From: a virus
Reading direction: 5' to 3' (one strand)
DNA length: 42,781 bases
Virus record (IMG/VR): IMGVR_UViG_3300042288_000230
Coordinates: 1-42,781 of that record
This document shows positions 6,435-13,071 of the stretch, in pieces; position 1 is the stretch's first letter, and the number at the start of each line of letters is the position of its first letter. The position numbers and the translations under genes were made by a program. The notes under the pieces were generated by a model. The model was not told the origin of the DNA. It did not search any database and saw only the letters and a list, made by a program, of their open reading frames with translations.

Positions 6435-6456
6435 AGGGGGTTTATCCCCCTTTTTC
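6435..6456 (+). terminator. Rho-independent terminator
   Basis: A six-pair stem, AGGGGG at 6435-6440 with CCCCCT at 6446-6451, closes a five-base loop and runs directly into TTTTTC. It lies 28 bases after the nuclease stop and just before promoter P2, so it ends the first rightward transcription unit. Confidence 0.82.
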
Positions 6457-6458
6457 AT

Positions 6459-6487
6459 TTGACAGATGGATAAATAAAGAGTCAAAT
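6459..6487 (+). promoter_or_regulatory. Rightward promoter P2
   Basis: TTGACA at 6459-6464 and TCAAAT at 6482-6487 (4 of 6 matches) are separated by 17 bases. The predicted start is near 6494, at the base of a hairpin. Unlike P1, there is no GTTNGATATATCNAAC-type operator here. Confidence 0.68.
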
Positions 6488-6493
6488 ACACCT

Positions 6494-6527
6494 ACTGCGA
6501 CGTGCAGTGAGAAACCGGAGAAACAGT
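6494..6527 (+). promoter_or_regulatory. 5' hairpin and Shine-Dalgarno leader of the P2 unit
   Basis: ACTGC at 6494-6498 pairs with GCAGT at 6504-6508 around a five-base loop, followed by GAGAAACCGGAGAAAC and then the ATG at 6528. The arrangement and the sequence after the hairpin copy those of the P1 leader. Confidence 0.52.
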
Positions 6528-6821
6528 ATGAAAACAGAAGCAGCAGTAATCGAAGCAGCATCAGTCGACACCCTTGGCGCCCTCTTGGCTCAGATCGCCG
6601 ACCTGCAAAAACAGGCCGATGCCATCAAGGACGCCATCAAGGATTCAGCTTCGGCAGGCGGCGCTAAGTCGATCGAGGGCAGCCTCTTCAAAGCAACCTA
6701 CTCTGAGAGCGATCGCTCGGTGTTCGACAAAGAAGCTTTCGTCAAAGCTTTCGGTGCCGAGGCTTACGCCAAGTTCACAAAGACCACCGCAGTCTTCACT
6801 GTCAAAGTAACCGCACGCTAA
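6528..6821 (+). CDS. Hypothetical protein with N-terminal coiled segment
   Basis: A 97-residue protein starting MKTEAAVIEAASVDTLGALL. The ATG at 6528 follows GGAG by seven bases; an in-frame ATG at 6507 lies within the leader hairpin and is unlikely. Residues 15-38 (LLAQIADLQKQADAIKDAIK) form a short coiled helix; the rest (SIEGSLFKATYSESDRSVFD and TAVFTVKVTAR) is beta-rich. I have seen this layout in small phage recombination-region proteins but know no assigned function. First gene of the P2 unit. Confidence 0.7.
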   Translation: MKTEAAVIEAASVDTLGALLAQIADLQKQADAIKDAIKDSASAGGAKSIEGSLFKATYSESDRSVFDKEAFVKAFGAEAYAKFTKTTAVFTVKVTAR

Positions 6822-6834
6822 TCAGGAGAACAAC

Positions 6835-7107
6835 ATGGAAGAGTTTCAAGCAATGGACAACGTCGTAACCCGCTTCTTCGGCAACACCCAAAACAAAAGG
6901 CGCGATCTGAGGGCAATGTATACCTCGATGTCGGCTCATAACATTGAGTCGGTCATCATTTCAAAACCCGAGCAGCTTGAGCAGGCTGGCTGCCAAATGA
7001 TGGACATCACCCTGATCGCTGAGAACGGCGAACGTATTCGAATGTCAGTGTTTGGCGACAACATTCAAGTTTCATGGGGCGATGATGAAGATCCAAGCGC
7101 AGCCTGA
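6835..7107 (+). CDS. Small hypothetical protein
   Basis: A 90-residue protein starting MEEFQAMDNVVTRFFGN, with CAGGAGAA before the ATG. It has an N-terminal helical part and a beta-like C-terminal half (MMDITLIAENGERIRMSVFG). The acidic end (WGDDEDPSAA) overlaps the next gene. No family recognised. Confidence 0.65.
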   Translation: MEEFQAMDNVVTRFFGNTQNKRRDLRAMYTSMSAHNIESVIISKPEQLEQAGCQMMDITLIAENGERIRMSVFGDNIQVSWGDDEDPSAA

Positions 7108-7312
7108 AGATATGCACTTAGCGCTTCGCCAAGCGCATGAAGAATTAGAAGTCATGCGCCTTGCACTGCGTCGGGTGTACGAAGTCAATCACATGCTGGC
7201 CACCTCAGTCAACGAAAAAGTTGGCCAGCAAATCAGTAATGCACTGGTCACTCGGCAATTAGTAGAGGCCTTGCAAGACATTGAAGACATACTTAAGGAG
7301 GCAAAGACATGA
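7082..7312 (+). CDS. Small helical hypothetical protein
   Basis: About 76 residues if it starts at the ATG at 7082; ATGs at 7085 and 7112 are alternatives and no start has a clear Shine-Dalgarno sequence. The protein is almost entirely helical (HLALRQAHEELEVMRLALRR, LVEALQDIEDILKEAKT) and may form a coiled coil. It overlaps the upstream gene by 26 bases and the next gene by an ATGA junction. Confidence 0.6.
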   Translation: MMKIQAQPEDMHLALRQAHEELEVMRLALRRVYEVNHMLATSVNEKVGQQISNALVTRQLVEALQDIEDILKEAKT

Positions 7313-7665
7313 GCATGCCAGAGATCGTAAAGCGCACGATTCAGCAAGCCATCAAACTGCTTGATGCGTCAGGCGCTAAGTACAAAATTATCGACCAGGA
7401 CGGGAATGAGTTTGGTACGCTGACTGCTTCCATCCCTAAAAAGACAAACAAAAATTATGCGCATCCGCCGGGAACAATGTTTCGTTACTACCATCCTTTG
7501 GTCAAAAACATGCAAGTCGGCGATGTTGTAGTTATTGATTCAGGTGAGTTCACCCCAAAAAGCCTTCAAGGGGCGCTCACGGGATGGGCTACGGCACAGT
7601 GGGGCAAAGGGTCTTACAAGACCTGCATCATTGAGTCCAACATTGAAATTCTTCGTTGTGCATAG
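7309..7665 (+). CDS. Hypothetical protein, possible DNA-binding C-terminus
   Basis: A 118-residue protein starting MSMPEIVKRTIQQAIKLLDA. AAGGAGG lies seven bases before the ATG. The middle (YYHPLVKNMQVGDVVVIDSG) is beta-rich, and the C-terminal part (SLQGALTGWATAQWGKGSYK) resembles a short helix followed by a GKGSYKT segment as in some small phage DNA-binding proteins. The family is not recognised. Confidence 0.65.
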   Translation: MSMPEIVKRTIQQAIKLLDASGAKYKIIDQDGNEFGTLTASIPKKTNKNYAHPPGTMFRYYHPLVKNMQVGDVVVIDSGEFTPKSLQGALTGWATAQWGKGSYKTCIIESNIEILRCA

Positions 7666-7673
7666 GAGGGATC

Positions 7674-7883
7674 ATGGGAGAAATGAACCCCGGCCTTCGC
7701 GTGCGGATCGGCAAGAAGCTTGGCATCCTCGAGCATCTTCACCCGGACGGGACCTGCGCGGTCCGATTGATCAACGAAAACGAGTGGCCATTCCCTGAAT
7801 GGGTCTACGTTCACCAGTCGCAAGTTAAACGAGCTTACCAACCCAAGAGAGACTTAAATGAGTACGAAGAAGCCCCCTACTGA
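7674..7883 (+). CDS. Small hypothetical protein
   Basis: A 69-residue protein from the ATG at 7674, directly after a strong AGGAGG; the in-frame ATG at 7656 lies inside the upstream gene. It starts MGEMNPGLRVRIGKKLGILE and reads like a small beta-barrel (LHPDGTCAVRLINE, WVYVHQSQVKRAY). This resembles SH3- or KOW-like folds, but only by general pattern. Its end overlaps the next gene by 26 bases. Confidence 0.6.
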   Translation: MGEMNPGLRVRIGKKLGILEHLHPDGTCAVRLINENEWPFPEWVYVHQSQVKRAYQPKRDLNEYEEAPY

Positions 7884-8049
7884 CCGGTTCGATATGTTCG
7901 CTGCAGCAGCCCTCCAGGGGTTGCTTGCTGGCGGTATTTCCAACTACAACAAGCCCGACGGCACCCCGATCCAAAGTCGTAAAGATCTTGCCGAGGTTTG
8001 CTTTACTTACGCAAAATTCATGGTGGAACATGATCCAGATCAACTCTAA
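7858..8049 (+). CDS. Small phage protein, AALQGLLAGG type
   Basis: A 63-residue protein starting MSTKKPPTDRFDMFAAAALQ. The pattern FAAAALQGLLAGG, then a short proline-containing stretch, then FTYAKFMVEHD is that of widespread small phage proteins of unknown function. The gene at 106-336 has the same plan (LAAKAMQGDW, then YYKMADAML), so the phage seems to carry two diverged members, one in each early unit. It overlaps its upstream neighbour by 26 bases and the next gene by 20. Confidence 0.65.
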   Translation: MSTKKPPTDRFDMFAAAALQGLLAGGISNYNKPDGTPIQSRKDLAEVCFTYAKFMVEHDPDQL

Positions 8050-8191
8050 TAGCAAGCAGGTCATCCTTGAGACCGAGACCTTCCCGGTTCAGTATTTCGG
8101 GGACTGGGACGAGATCAATGAGTTCATTGACGCCCTTCAGAAGGTCGCCATGGAAACGTTTGGCAAGCCCTGGGAGAACGGCCTTGGATGA
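8030..8191 (+). CDS. Small hypothetical protein
   Basis: A 53-residue protein starting MIQINSNSKQVILETETFPV. The ATG at 8030 lies inside the end of the upstream gene, with GGTGGA before it. Its second half (EINEFIDALQKVAMETFGKP) is a helical, acidic segment. No family recognised. Being short and overlapped at both ends, it is less certain than its neighbours. Confidence 0.55.
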   Translation: MIQINSNSKQVILETETFPVQYFGDWDEINEFIDALQKVAMETFGKPWENGLG

Positions 8192-8528
8192 GCGGATCTA
8201 TGACTCAAGGCCCAACGTCATCGATCGCTGGAGGAGGTTTCCGCAGCCCCATGACCCCAAGCGAACTGAGCCTCTTGTTTCACCGAACTTCACCCCACCA
8301 TCGGAGGACCCGTACTATGTCAGCAAATGGACAAAATTCCGTGAAGAAAACGCGACGGGCGCGTGGTTTGAGCGGCAGAGAAATGATCGACAACATGGCG
8401 AAAGCGGAGTTGTGGAGACTGAAGCAGATCGAGGTGATGTACTTCGCCCTTCAAATGGCGATCATCGAGAAGACCGAGCTAAAAGACCGCATCGAAAAGC
8501 TTCAGCCCGATCACCCGATGGAGCTTGA
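8184..8528 (+). CDS. Hypothetical protein with TTG start; C-terminus overlaps the next gene
   Basis: The frame opening at the TTG at 8184 (GGGAGA seven bases upstream) reads LDERIYDSRPNVIDRWRRFP and continues through EPLVSPNFTPPSEDPYYVSK to WTKFREENATGAWFERQ. This looks like genuine protein, whereas the competing frame from the ATG at 8188 gives low-quality sequence here. After about 8390 the situation reverses: this frame becomes Arg/His/Asp-rich and the other becomes a good helix. Either two genes overlap by 212 bases or a +1 shift joins them. The end given is the first in-frame stop; the true C-terminus is uncertain. Confidence 0.5.
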   Translation: MDERIYDSRPNVIDRWRRFPQPHDPKRTEPLVSPNFTPPSEDPYYVSKWTKFREENATGAWFERQRNDRQHGESGVVETEADRGDVLRPSNGDHREDRAKRPHRKASARSPDGA

Positions 8529-8580
8529 TCACATTATTCAGGACTACATCACGGACAGGGTCTCAAGGATCGCGCATTGA
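8317..8580 (+). CDS. Helical hypothetical protein overlapping the previous frame
   Basis: An 87-residue frame from the ATG at 8317, with GGAGGA eight bases upstream. It begins MSANGQNSVKKTRRARGLSG and then forms a long helix (EMIDNMAKAELWRLKQIEVM, ALQMAIIEKTELKDRIEKLQ) ending in VSRIAH. The helix from about 8383 on is convincing; the basic N-terminus is less so, and a start at the ATG at 8383 is possible. It is in the +1 frame relative to the gene at 8184, and a joined product would be a plausible single protein. Confidence 0.62.
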   Translation: MSANGQNSVKKTRRARGLSGREMIDNMAKAELWRLKQIEVMYFALQMAIIEKTELKDRIEKLQPDHPMELDHIIQDYITDRVSRIAH

Positions 8581-8729
8581 AGGATTACGACCCCTTCCCT
8601 GAGATCACAAAGGCCTACCAGGAGGCCAAGCTTGCCGTGCAGAAAAACAGTGACGTTGACTATGCACTGCGCAAGCTTGCCCTGGTCGTGCTTGAACTTC
8701 GACTGCAAAAACAGAAAGAAAAGAAATGA
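8577..8729 (+). CDS. Small helical protein with TTG start
   Basis: A 50-residue frame that starts with a TTG at 8577 overlapping the upstream stop (TTGA), with AAGGAT six bases before it. It begins KDYDPFPEITKAYQEAKLAV after the initiator and ends with a basic helix, LRLQKQKEKK. Its stop overlaps the next ATG (ATGA at 8726-8729). Gapless fit between neighbours and a clean helical composition support it, but function is unknown. Confidence 0.6.
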   Translation: MKDYDPFPEITKAYQEAKLAVQKNSDVDYALRKLALVVLELRLQKQKEKK

Positions 8730-9010
8730 TGATTACCGTCGGAATGTTTACCCGTACCTCAAGGGAATGGTCAAGGCTAACAGGCGTCCCCAGGACAACC
8801 ATTGAGTATCGAGTCAACGCAGGCTGGGAGCCCGAGAAGCTATTCACCCGCAAGGAGTGGGTCTTGAAGGGCAATAAACGCTGCTCTAAGTGCCGGACCG
8901 TCAAGCTTCAGTCCGAGTTCTATAAGCGGTCTGGTCGTCCAGGCTATTTGGCTCACTGCAAGGAGTGCATCAAGCAGTATGGAAAAGTTCGATACCAAAA
9001 ACAAGCTTAA
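8726..9010 (+). CDS. HTH plus zinc-ribbon protein
   Basis: A 94-residue protein with two visible parts. Residues 10-45 (TSREWSRLTGVPRTTIEYRV, then GWEPEKLF) look like the small helix-turn-helix that introduces many phage HNH and AP2-type proteins. Residues 51-84 form a zinc ribbon: CSKC (C53, C56), then SEFYKR, then HCKEC (C78, C81). This ribbon often precedes an HNH nuclease domain, but no HNH residues follow here. It may be a DNA-binding regulator or the remnant of a homing-type endonuclease. It overlaps the glycosyltransferase gene by 32 bases. Confidence 0.7.
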   Translation: MMITVGMFTRTSREWSRLTGVPRTTIEYRVNAGWEPEKLFTRKEWVLKGNKRCSKCRTVKLQSEFYKRSGRPGYLAHCKECIKQYGKVRYQKQA

Positions 9011-10067
9011 GGTCGCTGTCTATACGATTGCCAAGAACGAAGCCATTCACGCTCGAGCCTTTGCTGATTCGGTTAAAGATGCAGACGAAGTGCTTGTCCT
9101 TGATACAGGATCGACTGACGAAACGATTGAGCTTTTGCATGACGTCAATGTCGTTCAGGGCGCCATCAATCCATGGCGGTATGACCACGCAAGGAACTTT
9201 GCTCTCAATCTGGTAGGCGATGTCGATGTCTGTATCGCTATGGACATGGACGAGGTTCTGGTTCCAAACTGGCGATCGATTATTGAAAGCATTTGGACGC
9301 CAACAACCGCTCAGTTGTCCTACAAGTTTCGCGTCTCTAACGTCACGGTCTTTTACAACAACAAGATCCATGCAAGGCACGGGTTCTTCTGGGATCACCC
9401 CGTCCATGAATGCTTAAAGCGTGACGTAAGGACAGTCGGCGACCTCACAAAGACCGACGAGGAGATCATCCTCCATCGGCCCTTAAGAGAGGGCAACACA
9501 GCCAAGCACCTCGAGATGCTGTCCTATGCGGTTAAGCAGTATCCAGACTGCGGGAGAATGTGCTTTTACTACGCAAGGGACCTCTTTAACGCTCATCGAT
9601 GGCAAGAGTGCGCAGACGCCTTCGATAAGTACCTGGATAAGCATGACAGCCGCAAGGGAGCCCCAGAACGCTGCTATGCGTGGCGATTAACCGCTCGGTG
9701 TATGGAAGAGCTTAAAAGGCCTGCAGAGGCCGCTGAGCGCTTTTTAACGGCCATTCATGAGAATCCAGAGTATCGAGACAACTGGATGATGTATGGCCAC
9801 TTCTTTTACAGGCAGTGCAAGTATGCCCAGGCCTATGCGATGTTCTCTGTGGTCCCAACAATTGAGAAGAACCGATCAACCTTTGGCAGTGACGATACCT
9901 TATGGGGTGCGCCACCTTATGATTGGGCAGCACTTGCAGCATCAAGGGCCAAGCTTACGTCTCAAGCTGTTGTGGCCTGCTCAAAGGCCCTGGAATATGA
10001 GCCAGAGAACCAAAGGCTCCTCGATAACCTGAGGGCCTTTAGCAAGGACCTTATTCCGAAAGCGTGA
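8979..10067 (+). CDS. GT2 glycosyltransferase with TPR-like C-terminal region
   Basis: A 362-residue protein. Residues 10-100 form a GT-A nucleotide-sugar domain of family GT2: TIAKNEAIHARAFADSVKDA, then VLVLDTGSTDET at 38-49, then MDMDEVL with D89 and D91 as the metal-binding DXD. From about residue 180 the sequence changes to helical pairs rich in aromatic and small residues (MCFYYARDLFNAHRWQECAD, AAERFLTAIHENPEY), as in TPR repeats. GT2-TPR proteins transfer sugars onto proteins or surface polymers. It is the last gene of the early rightward unit and could modify host surface glycans, phage proteins or DNA; the target is unknown. Its last 17 bases overlap the opposing virion gene. Confidence 0.8.
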   Translation: MEKFDTKNKLKVAVYTIAKNEAIHARAFADSVKDADEVLVLDTGSTDETIELLHDVNVVQGAINPWRYDHARNFALNLVGDVDVCIAMDMDEVLVPNWRSIIESIWTPTTAQLSYKFRVSNVTVFYNNKIHARHGFFWDHPVHECLKRDVRTVGDLTKTDEEIILHRPLREGNTAKHLEMLSYAVKQYPDCGRMCFYYARDLFNAHRWQECADAFDKYLDKHDSRKGAPERCYAWRLTARCMEELKRPAEAAERFLTAIHENPEYRDNWMMYGHFFYRQCKYAQAYAMFSVVPTIEKNRSTFGSDDTLWGAPPYDWAALAASRAKLTSQAVVACSKALEYEPENQRLLDNLRAFSKDLIPKA

Positions 10068-11292
10068 TGGTCCGCTGGGGCTTGAAGCGATCGTAGAGTT
10101 CCGTCAGTGCTGGAACCGCCGCGGTCGTTGCAAGCCCTACCCCTCGAGCAAGCGGAAATGGAGCCAAGCTTGCAGCACCGCCTAAGGCGCCGATCGCACT
10201 CAAAGCTGCGCCAGGGTAATCACCTTGCATGTAACGGTCATAAGCGTCATAGGCCGAATAACCTGCGCCTGCGCCGCCTAGAGCGCCCATCGCGGTTCCC
10301 TTGAGCATTCCTGTCATTCTGCCGCTAGGACGCGCTGCACGTTCTACAGGCAAGCCTTGGCGAGGCTCTCCCATGACGGGAGCATTCTTAGCGCGATCAA
10401 TAAGACGCTGGGAAAGCTGAGCAGGTTCATCAGGGCCTGGAATCCCGTAAAGCTTGGCCATCCTTCCTGAGATCTTGCCTTGAGGCATAGCCCTTCGATA
10501 ATCGGTAGCTGCCTCAGAGACGGTTTCAACCCCAGGCTTTACATAGCCCGTGACCTTGCTGGCCCACTTCTCACCGGGAGTACCTTGGGCAACCCTTGCG
10601 AGATTCTGGTCCCTAGCGGCCCTCTGGGACTCTTGGAAGGCATCGAAGCGCCTTTGCTGCATACCTCGCTTAACATCGGCTCCAATCCCGCTTAAAAGGG
10701 CTCCAGCAGGCGCTCCTGCTGCGGCAGACATGGCACGGCCAATGGCAGGATCATCGGGCTGATTGATCTGCATCTGATCAACTTGCTGGGCAAGCCTTCT
10801 TGCTTCTGCGACTGCTTCGCTCTCGGGGAGTTCGGCTTCCTGCTTTGCCGGCATGACACCGCCCTCAAGCTGCTGCTTGAGCAGTCTTGCTTGGCCAACA
10901 GCGTCAAAGGGATAGACCTCATTGATCTTGTCGGCATAGTCCATGTTGGGCGGGTTGTCCATCTTGGCAAGCTTTGGCCCGCCGTTATAGCCAACCAAAG
11001 CCTTTCGGACATCGCCGCCGGTAAGATCGAGCATTTCCTTGAGGTACATAACCCCGCCGCGGATGTTGTCGTCCATCTTCTTTGGATTGACGCCTAAACC
11101 CTTAGCGGTGGCAGGCATAAGCTGCATGACGCCAATAGCTCCGGCAGGGCTCTTTGCAGCCTGGGAAAAGCCTGACTCAACGCTTGCAACAGCAAGAGCA
11201 AGCTGTGGATCTACGCCCTGCTCGGTAGCAGAAGCGACGACTTTGTCAGCAATACGCCTCTGGGACTCGTTGAGCTTATCAAGATCAATCAT
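10051..11292 (-). CDS. Virion lytic transglycosylase (SLT domain)
   Basis: A 413-residue protein with an N-terminal goose-type SLT domain: the catalytic glutamate E39 in ASVESGF, then GAIGVMQLMPATA at about 51-63, then VGYNGGP near residue 100. It cleaves peptidoglycan glycan strands. The rest is unlike a secreted enzyme: a helical, charged middle and a glycine/alanine-rich, partly hydrophobic C-terminus (GALGGAGAGYSAYDAY). Such fusions are typical of internal virion proteins that are ejected to open a channel through the cell envelope. It is the last gene of the late unit, directly adjoining the 588-residue protein (no bases between), and ends inside the opposing glycosyltransferase gene. 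Confidence 0.85.
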   Translation of the reverse strand: MIDLDKLNESQRRIADKVVASATEQGVDPQLALAVASVESGFSQAAKSPAGAIGVMQLMPATAKGLGVNPKKMDDNIRGGVMYLKEMLDLTGGDVRKALVGYNGGPKLAKMDNPPNMDYADKINEVYPFDAVGQARLLKQQLEGGVMPAKQEAELPESEAVAEARRLAQQVDQMQINQPDDPAIGRAMSAAAGAPAGALLSGIGADVKRGMQQRRFDAFQESQRAARDQNLARVAQGTPGEKWASKVTGYVKPGVETVSEAATDYRRAMPQGKISGRMAKLYGIPGPDEPAQLSQRLIDRAKNAPVMGEPRQGLPVERAARPSGRMTGMLKGTAMGALGGAGAGYSAYDAYDRYMQGDYPGAALSAIGALGGAASLAPFPLARGVGLATTAAVPALTELYDRFKPQRTITLSE

Positions 11293-13059
11293 TTAGACCC
11301 CCGCTACTTTTCTGGCCTCAGCAAGCCTTCCCTTCGTTTCAGGGAAGAATTCACGCATGGAGCCTTCAAGCGAATTGATGTAATTGGCACGAATGCGCTT
11401 GTAATCGTCCGAGTCATACATCTTGCGTGGATCAAAGTCTTTGGCGTCAGAGCGCTTCATCAAAAGCTGGCCCACTTGCTTGTCAAACTTGGCCATCTCT
11501 TGCAGTGCAAGGGTCTTAAAGAGATAGGCTTTGATCGGATCGTTTGAGAGGCTCGGCAGAACTTGAGTGAAGAGGACCCTCTCATAGTTCGATACCTGAC
11601 CTTCTCCTTTGCGTTCTGCTTTGTTCAGCAAGGAGTCAAGTCTGCGCTCAGACTGCAAGAGCAGCGAGACCGCATCCAAGCCCTGCTGCTGCAGATACTT
11701 CTGGGCCTGATCGGTCGAGATGTTTCTTTCTTTGGCGACCTTTTGGACCATGTCGGGATTAGCTCGAACCAGTCGACGCATAGAGTCTTCAAAGCCGGCT
11801 ATGGTCACGTTTGTGTTGCCGACCCTGAGGCCTTCCTTAATCAACTGGGCAACCGCATTAGCGGCCCCAGGCTTATTGAAGATGCCGATCGCATAGGGAT
11901 AGGTCGAGGCAAGCTGGGACATCTGCTTGGCCTCTTGCATTAAGGAGTCAGCCTTATCGTACCTACCAAGGATCGGCGCACGAGCCTCTTTGACCTCGCC
12001 AGTCAGCATCGAGATGTTCTCTTCGCCCTGCTTGGCCTCAAGTTTCTGACGCTGCTCTCTCTCGCCTGCGGTCTCAAAGGGCCGTGCTGCAGCCGGTGCT
12101 GCAGATTCTGCAGGACGTTCTGCAGGCTGCTGAGTCTGAACTGGGCTGACCTCGTTTTGCGGCAACGCCGGTCGTGGCGGCGCAATCGCCCCTATCCTTT
12201 CGCCAAGGCCTGGGATCTTGCCCACGATGAACTTGGCAGCCTCTGTCTGACCGCCTTTATCCATAATCTCGTCGTACTTCATCCAGTCGCCAAGGGGCAT
12301 CTTGATGTCGCCGCTAAAGTTGCCAAGGTTTAATTGGCGCTCAATTGGCTTGGCAAGTTCCGCGGGGTTATAAATTCGCTGACCGGTTCCAGGCACATAG
12401 AAAGAGCCATCGCCTCCGGGCAAGAAGTTCTTGCGATAGTCTTCTCTGGCTTGCATGATCTGGCTATAAAGCTTCTCGCCTGCCGGTCCTAGACGTCTGG
12501 TCAAGCCTAAAAGCTGCTCAGGGTCCATGGCCATCAGGCGCCTTTGATCGACCGTTCCGACTGCTGCCTCAGCAGAGGCACCCGCGCCAGGAGCGGCTTG
12601 AACATTAGCCCCAGGCACTCCAACACCGAGCATGCTTGCAAGTCGCTCAGCCTCTTCTTGTTGAGCCATAGCAAGACGATTAGCGGCCAATTCAGTCCGC
12701 ATCTTCATCATGGAGGGCATCATCTTCTCTTGCTCACCACGCTGCCTTGTTGCCTCTGCGCCCACATTGGCAAAAGCGCTTCCAAGCGATCCAGTTGCAG
12801 TAGGTTGGCCAAAGGCAAAAAGCAGTCGAGATATGTCGTAACCCTGGCCACTGATCCTTTGCTCGAGAGCATTGATCATGTCTTGCGTGGCTTTTAGGTA
12901 ATCCTGCTTAGCCGAGCTAAGACCATCGGGAGCGGCCTGTCCCAACCCTCCCGGAGAAGGCTGTCGATTGACGGGTATTTGAAAGCCAGAAGGAGGCGTA
13001 ATGCCCGTGCCGCCACCCATCTCTTCGGCATCCTCGCCCTGCAGTATTTCGAGAGCCAT
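11293..13059 (-). CDS. Putative internal virion protein (588 aa)
   Basis: A large soluble protein. The N-terminal third is Gly/Pro/Gln-rich with short helices (YLKATQDMINALEQRISGQG; LAANRLAMAQQEEAERL). The middle is an Ala/Glu/Pro-rich linker. The C-terminal half (from about residue 340) is long-helical: ILGRYDKADSLMQEAKQMSQ, LLLQSERRLDSLLNKAERKG, and the end GRLAEARKVAGV. No enzyme motif is seen. Position between a low-complexity virion protein and the SLT protein suggests a second component of the ejected channel. It could also be a tape-measure-like protein. The family is not recognised. Confidence 0.7.
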   Translation of the reverse strand: MALEILQGEDAEEMGGGTGITPPSGFQIPVNRQPSPGGLGQAAPDGLSSAKQDYLKATQDMINALEQRISGQGYDISRLLFAFGQPTATGSLGSAFANVGAEATRQRGEQEKMMPSMMKMRTELAANRLAMAQQEEAERLASMLGVGVPGANVQAAPGAGASAEAAVGTVDQRRLMAMDPEQLLGLTRRLGPAGEKLYSQIMQAREDYRKNFLPGGDGSFYVPGTGQRIYNPAELAKPIERQLNLGNFSGDIKMPLGDWMKYDEIMDKGGQTEAAKFIVGKIPGLGERIGAIAPPRPALPQNEVSPVQTQQPAERPAESAAPAAARPFETAGEREQRQKLEAKQGEENISMLTGEVKEARAPILGRYDKADSLMQEAKQMSQLASTYPYAIGIFNKPGAANAVAQLIKEGLRVGNTNVTIAGFEDSMRRLVRANPDMVQKVAKERNISTDQAQKYLQQQGLDAVSLLLQSERRLDSLLNKAERKGEGQVSNYERVLFTQVLPSLSNDPIKAYLFKTLALQEMAKFDKQVGQLLMKRSDAKDFDPRKMYDSDDYKRIRANYINSLEGSMREFFPETKGRLAEARKVAGV

Positions 13060-13071
13060 CGTTATCTCCGA

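Noticed and set aside
8188-8316. N-terminal part of the frame starting at the ATG at 8188
   Set aside because: Its residues are Ser/Pro/His-rich and of poor quality, while the frame from the TTG at 8184 reads as plausible protein over the same bases. The ATG at 8317 has a better ribosome-binding site.
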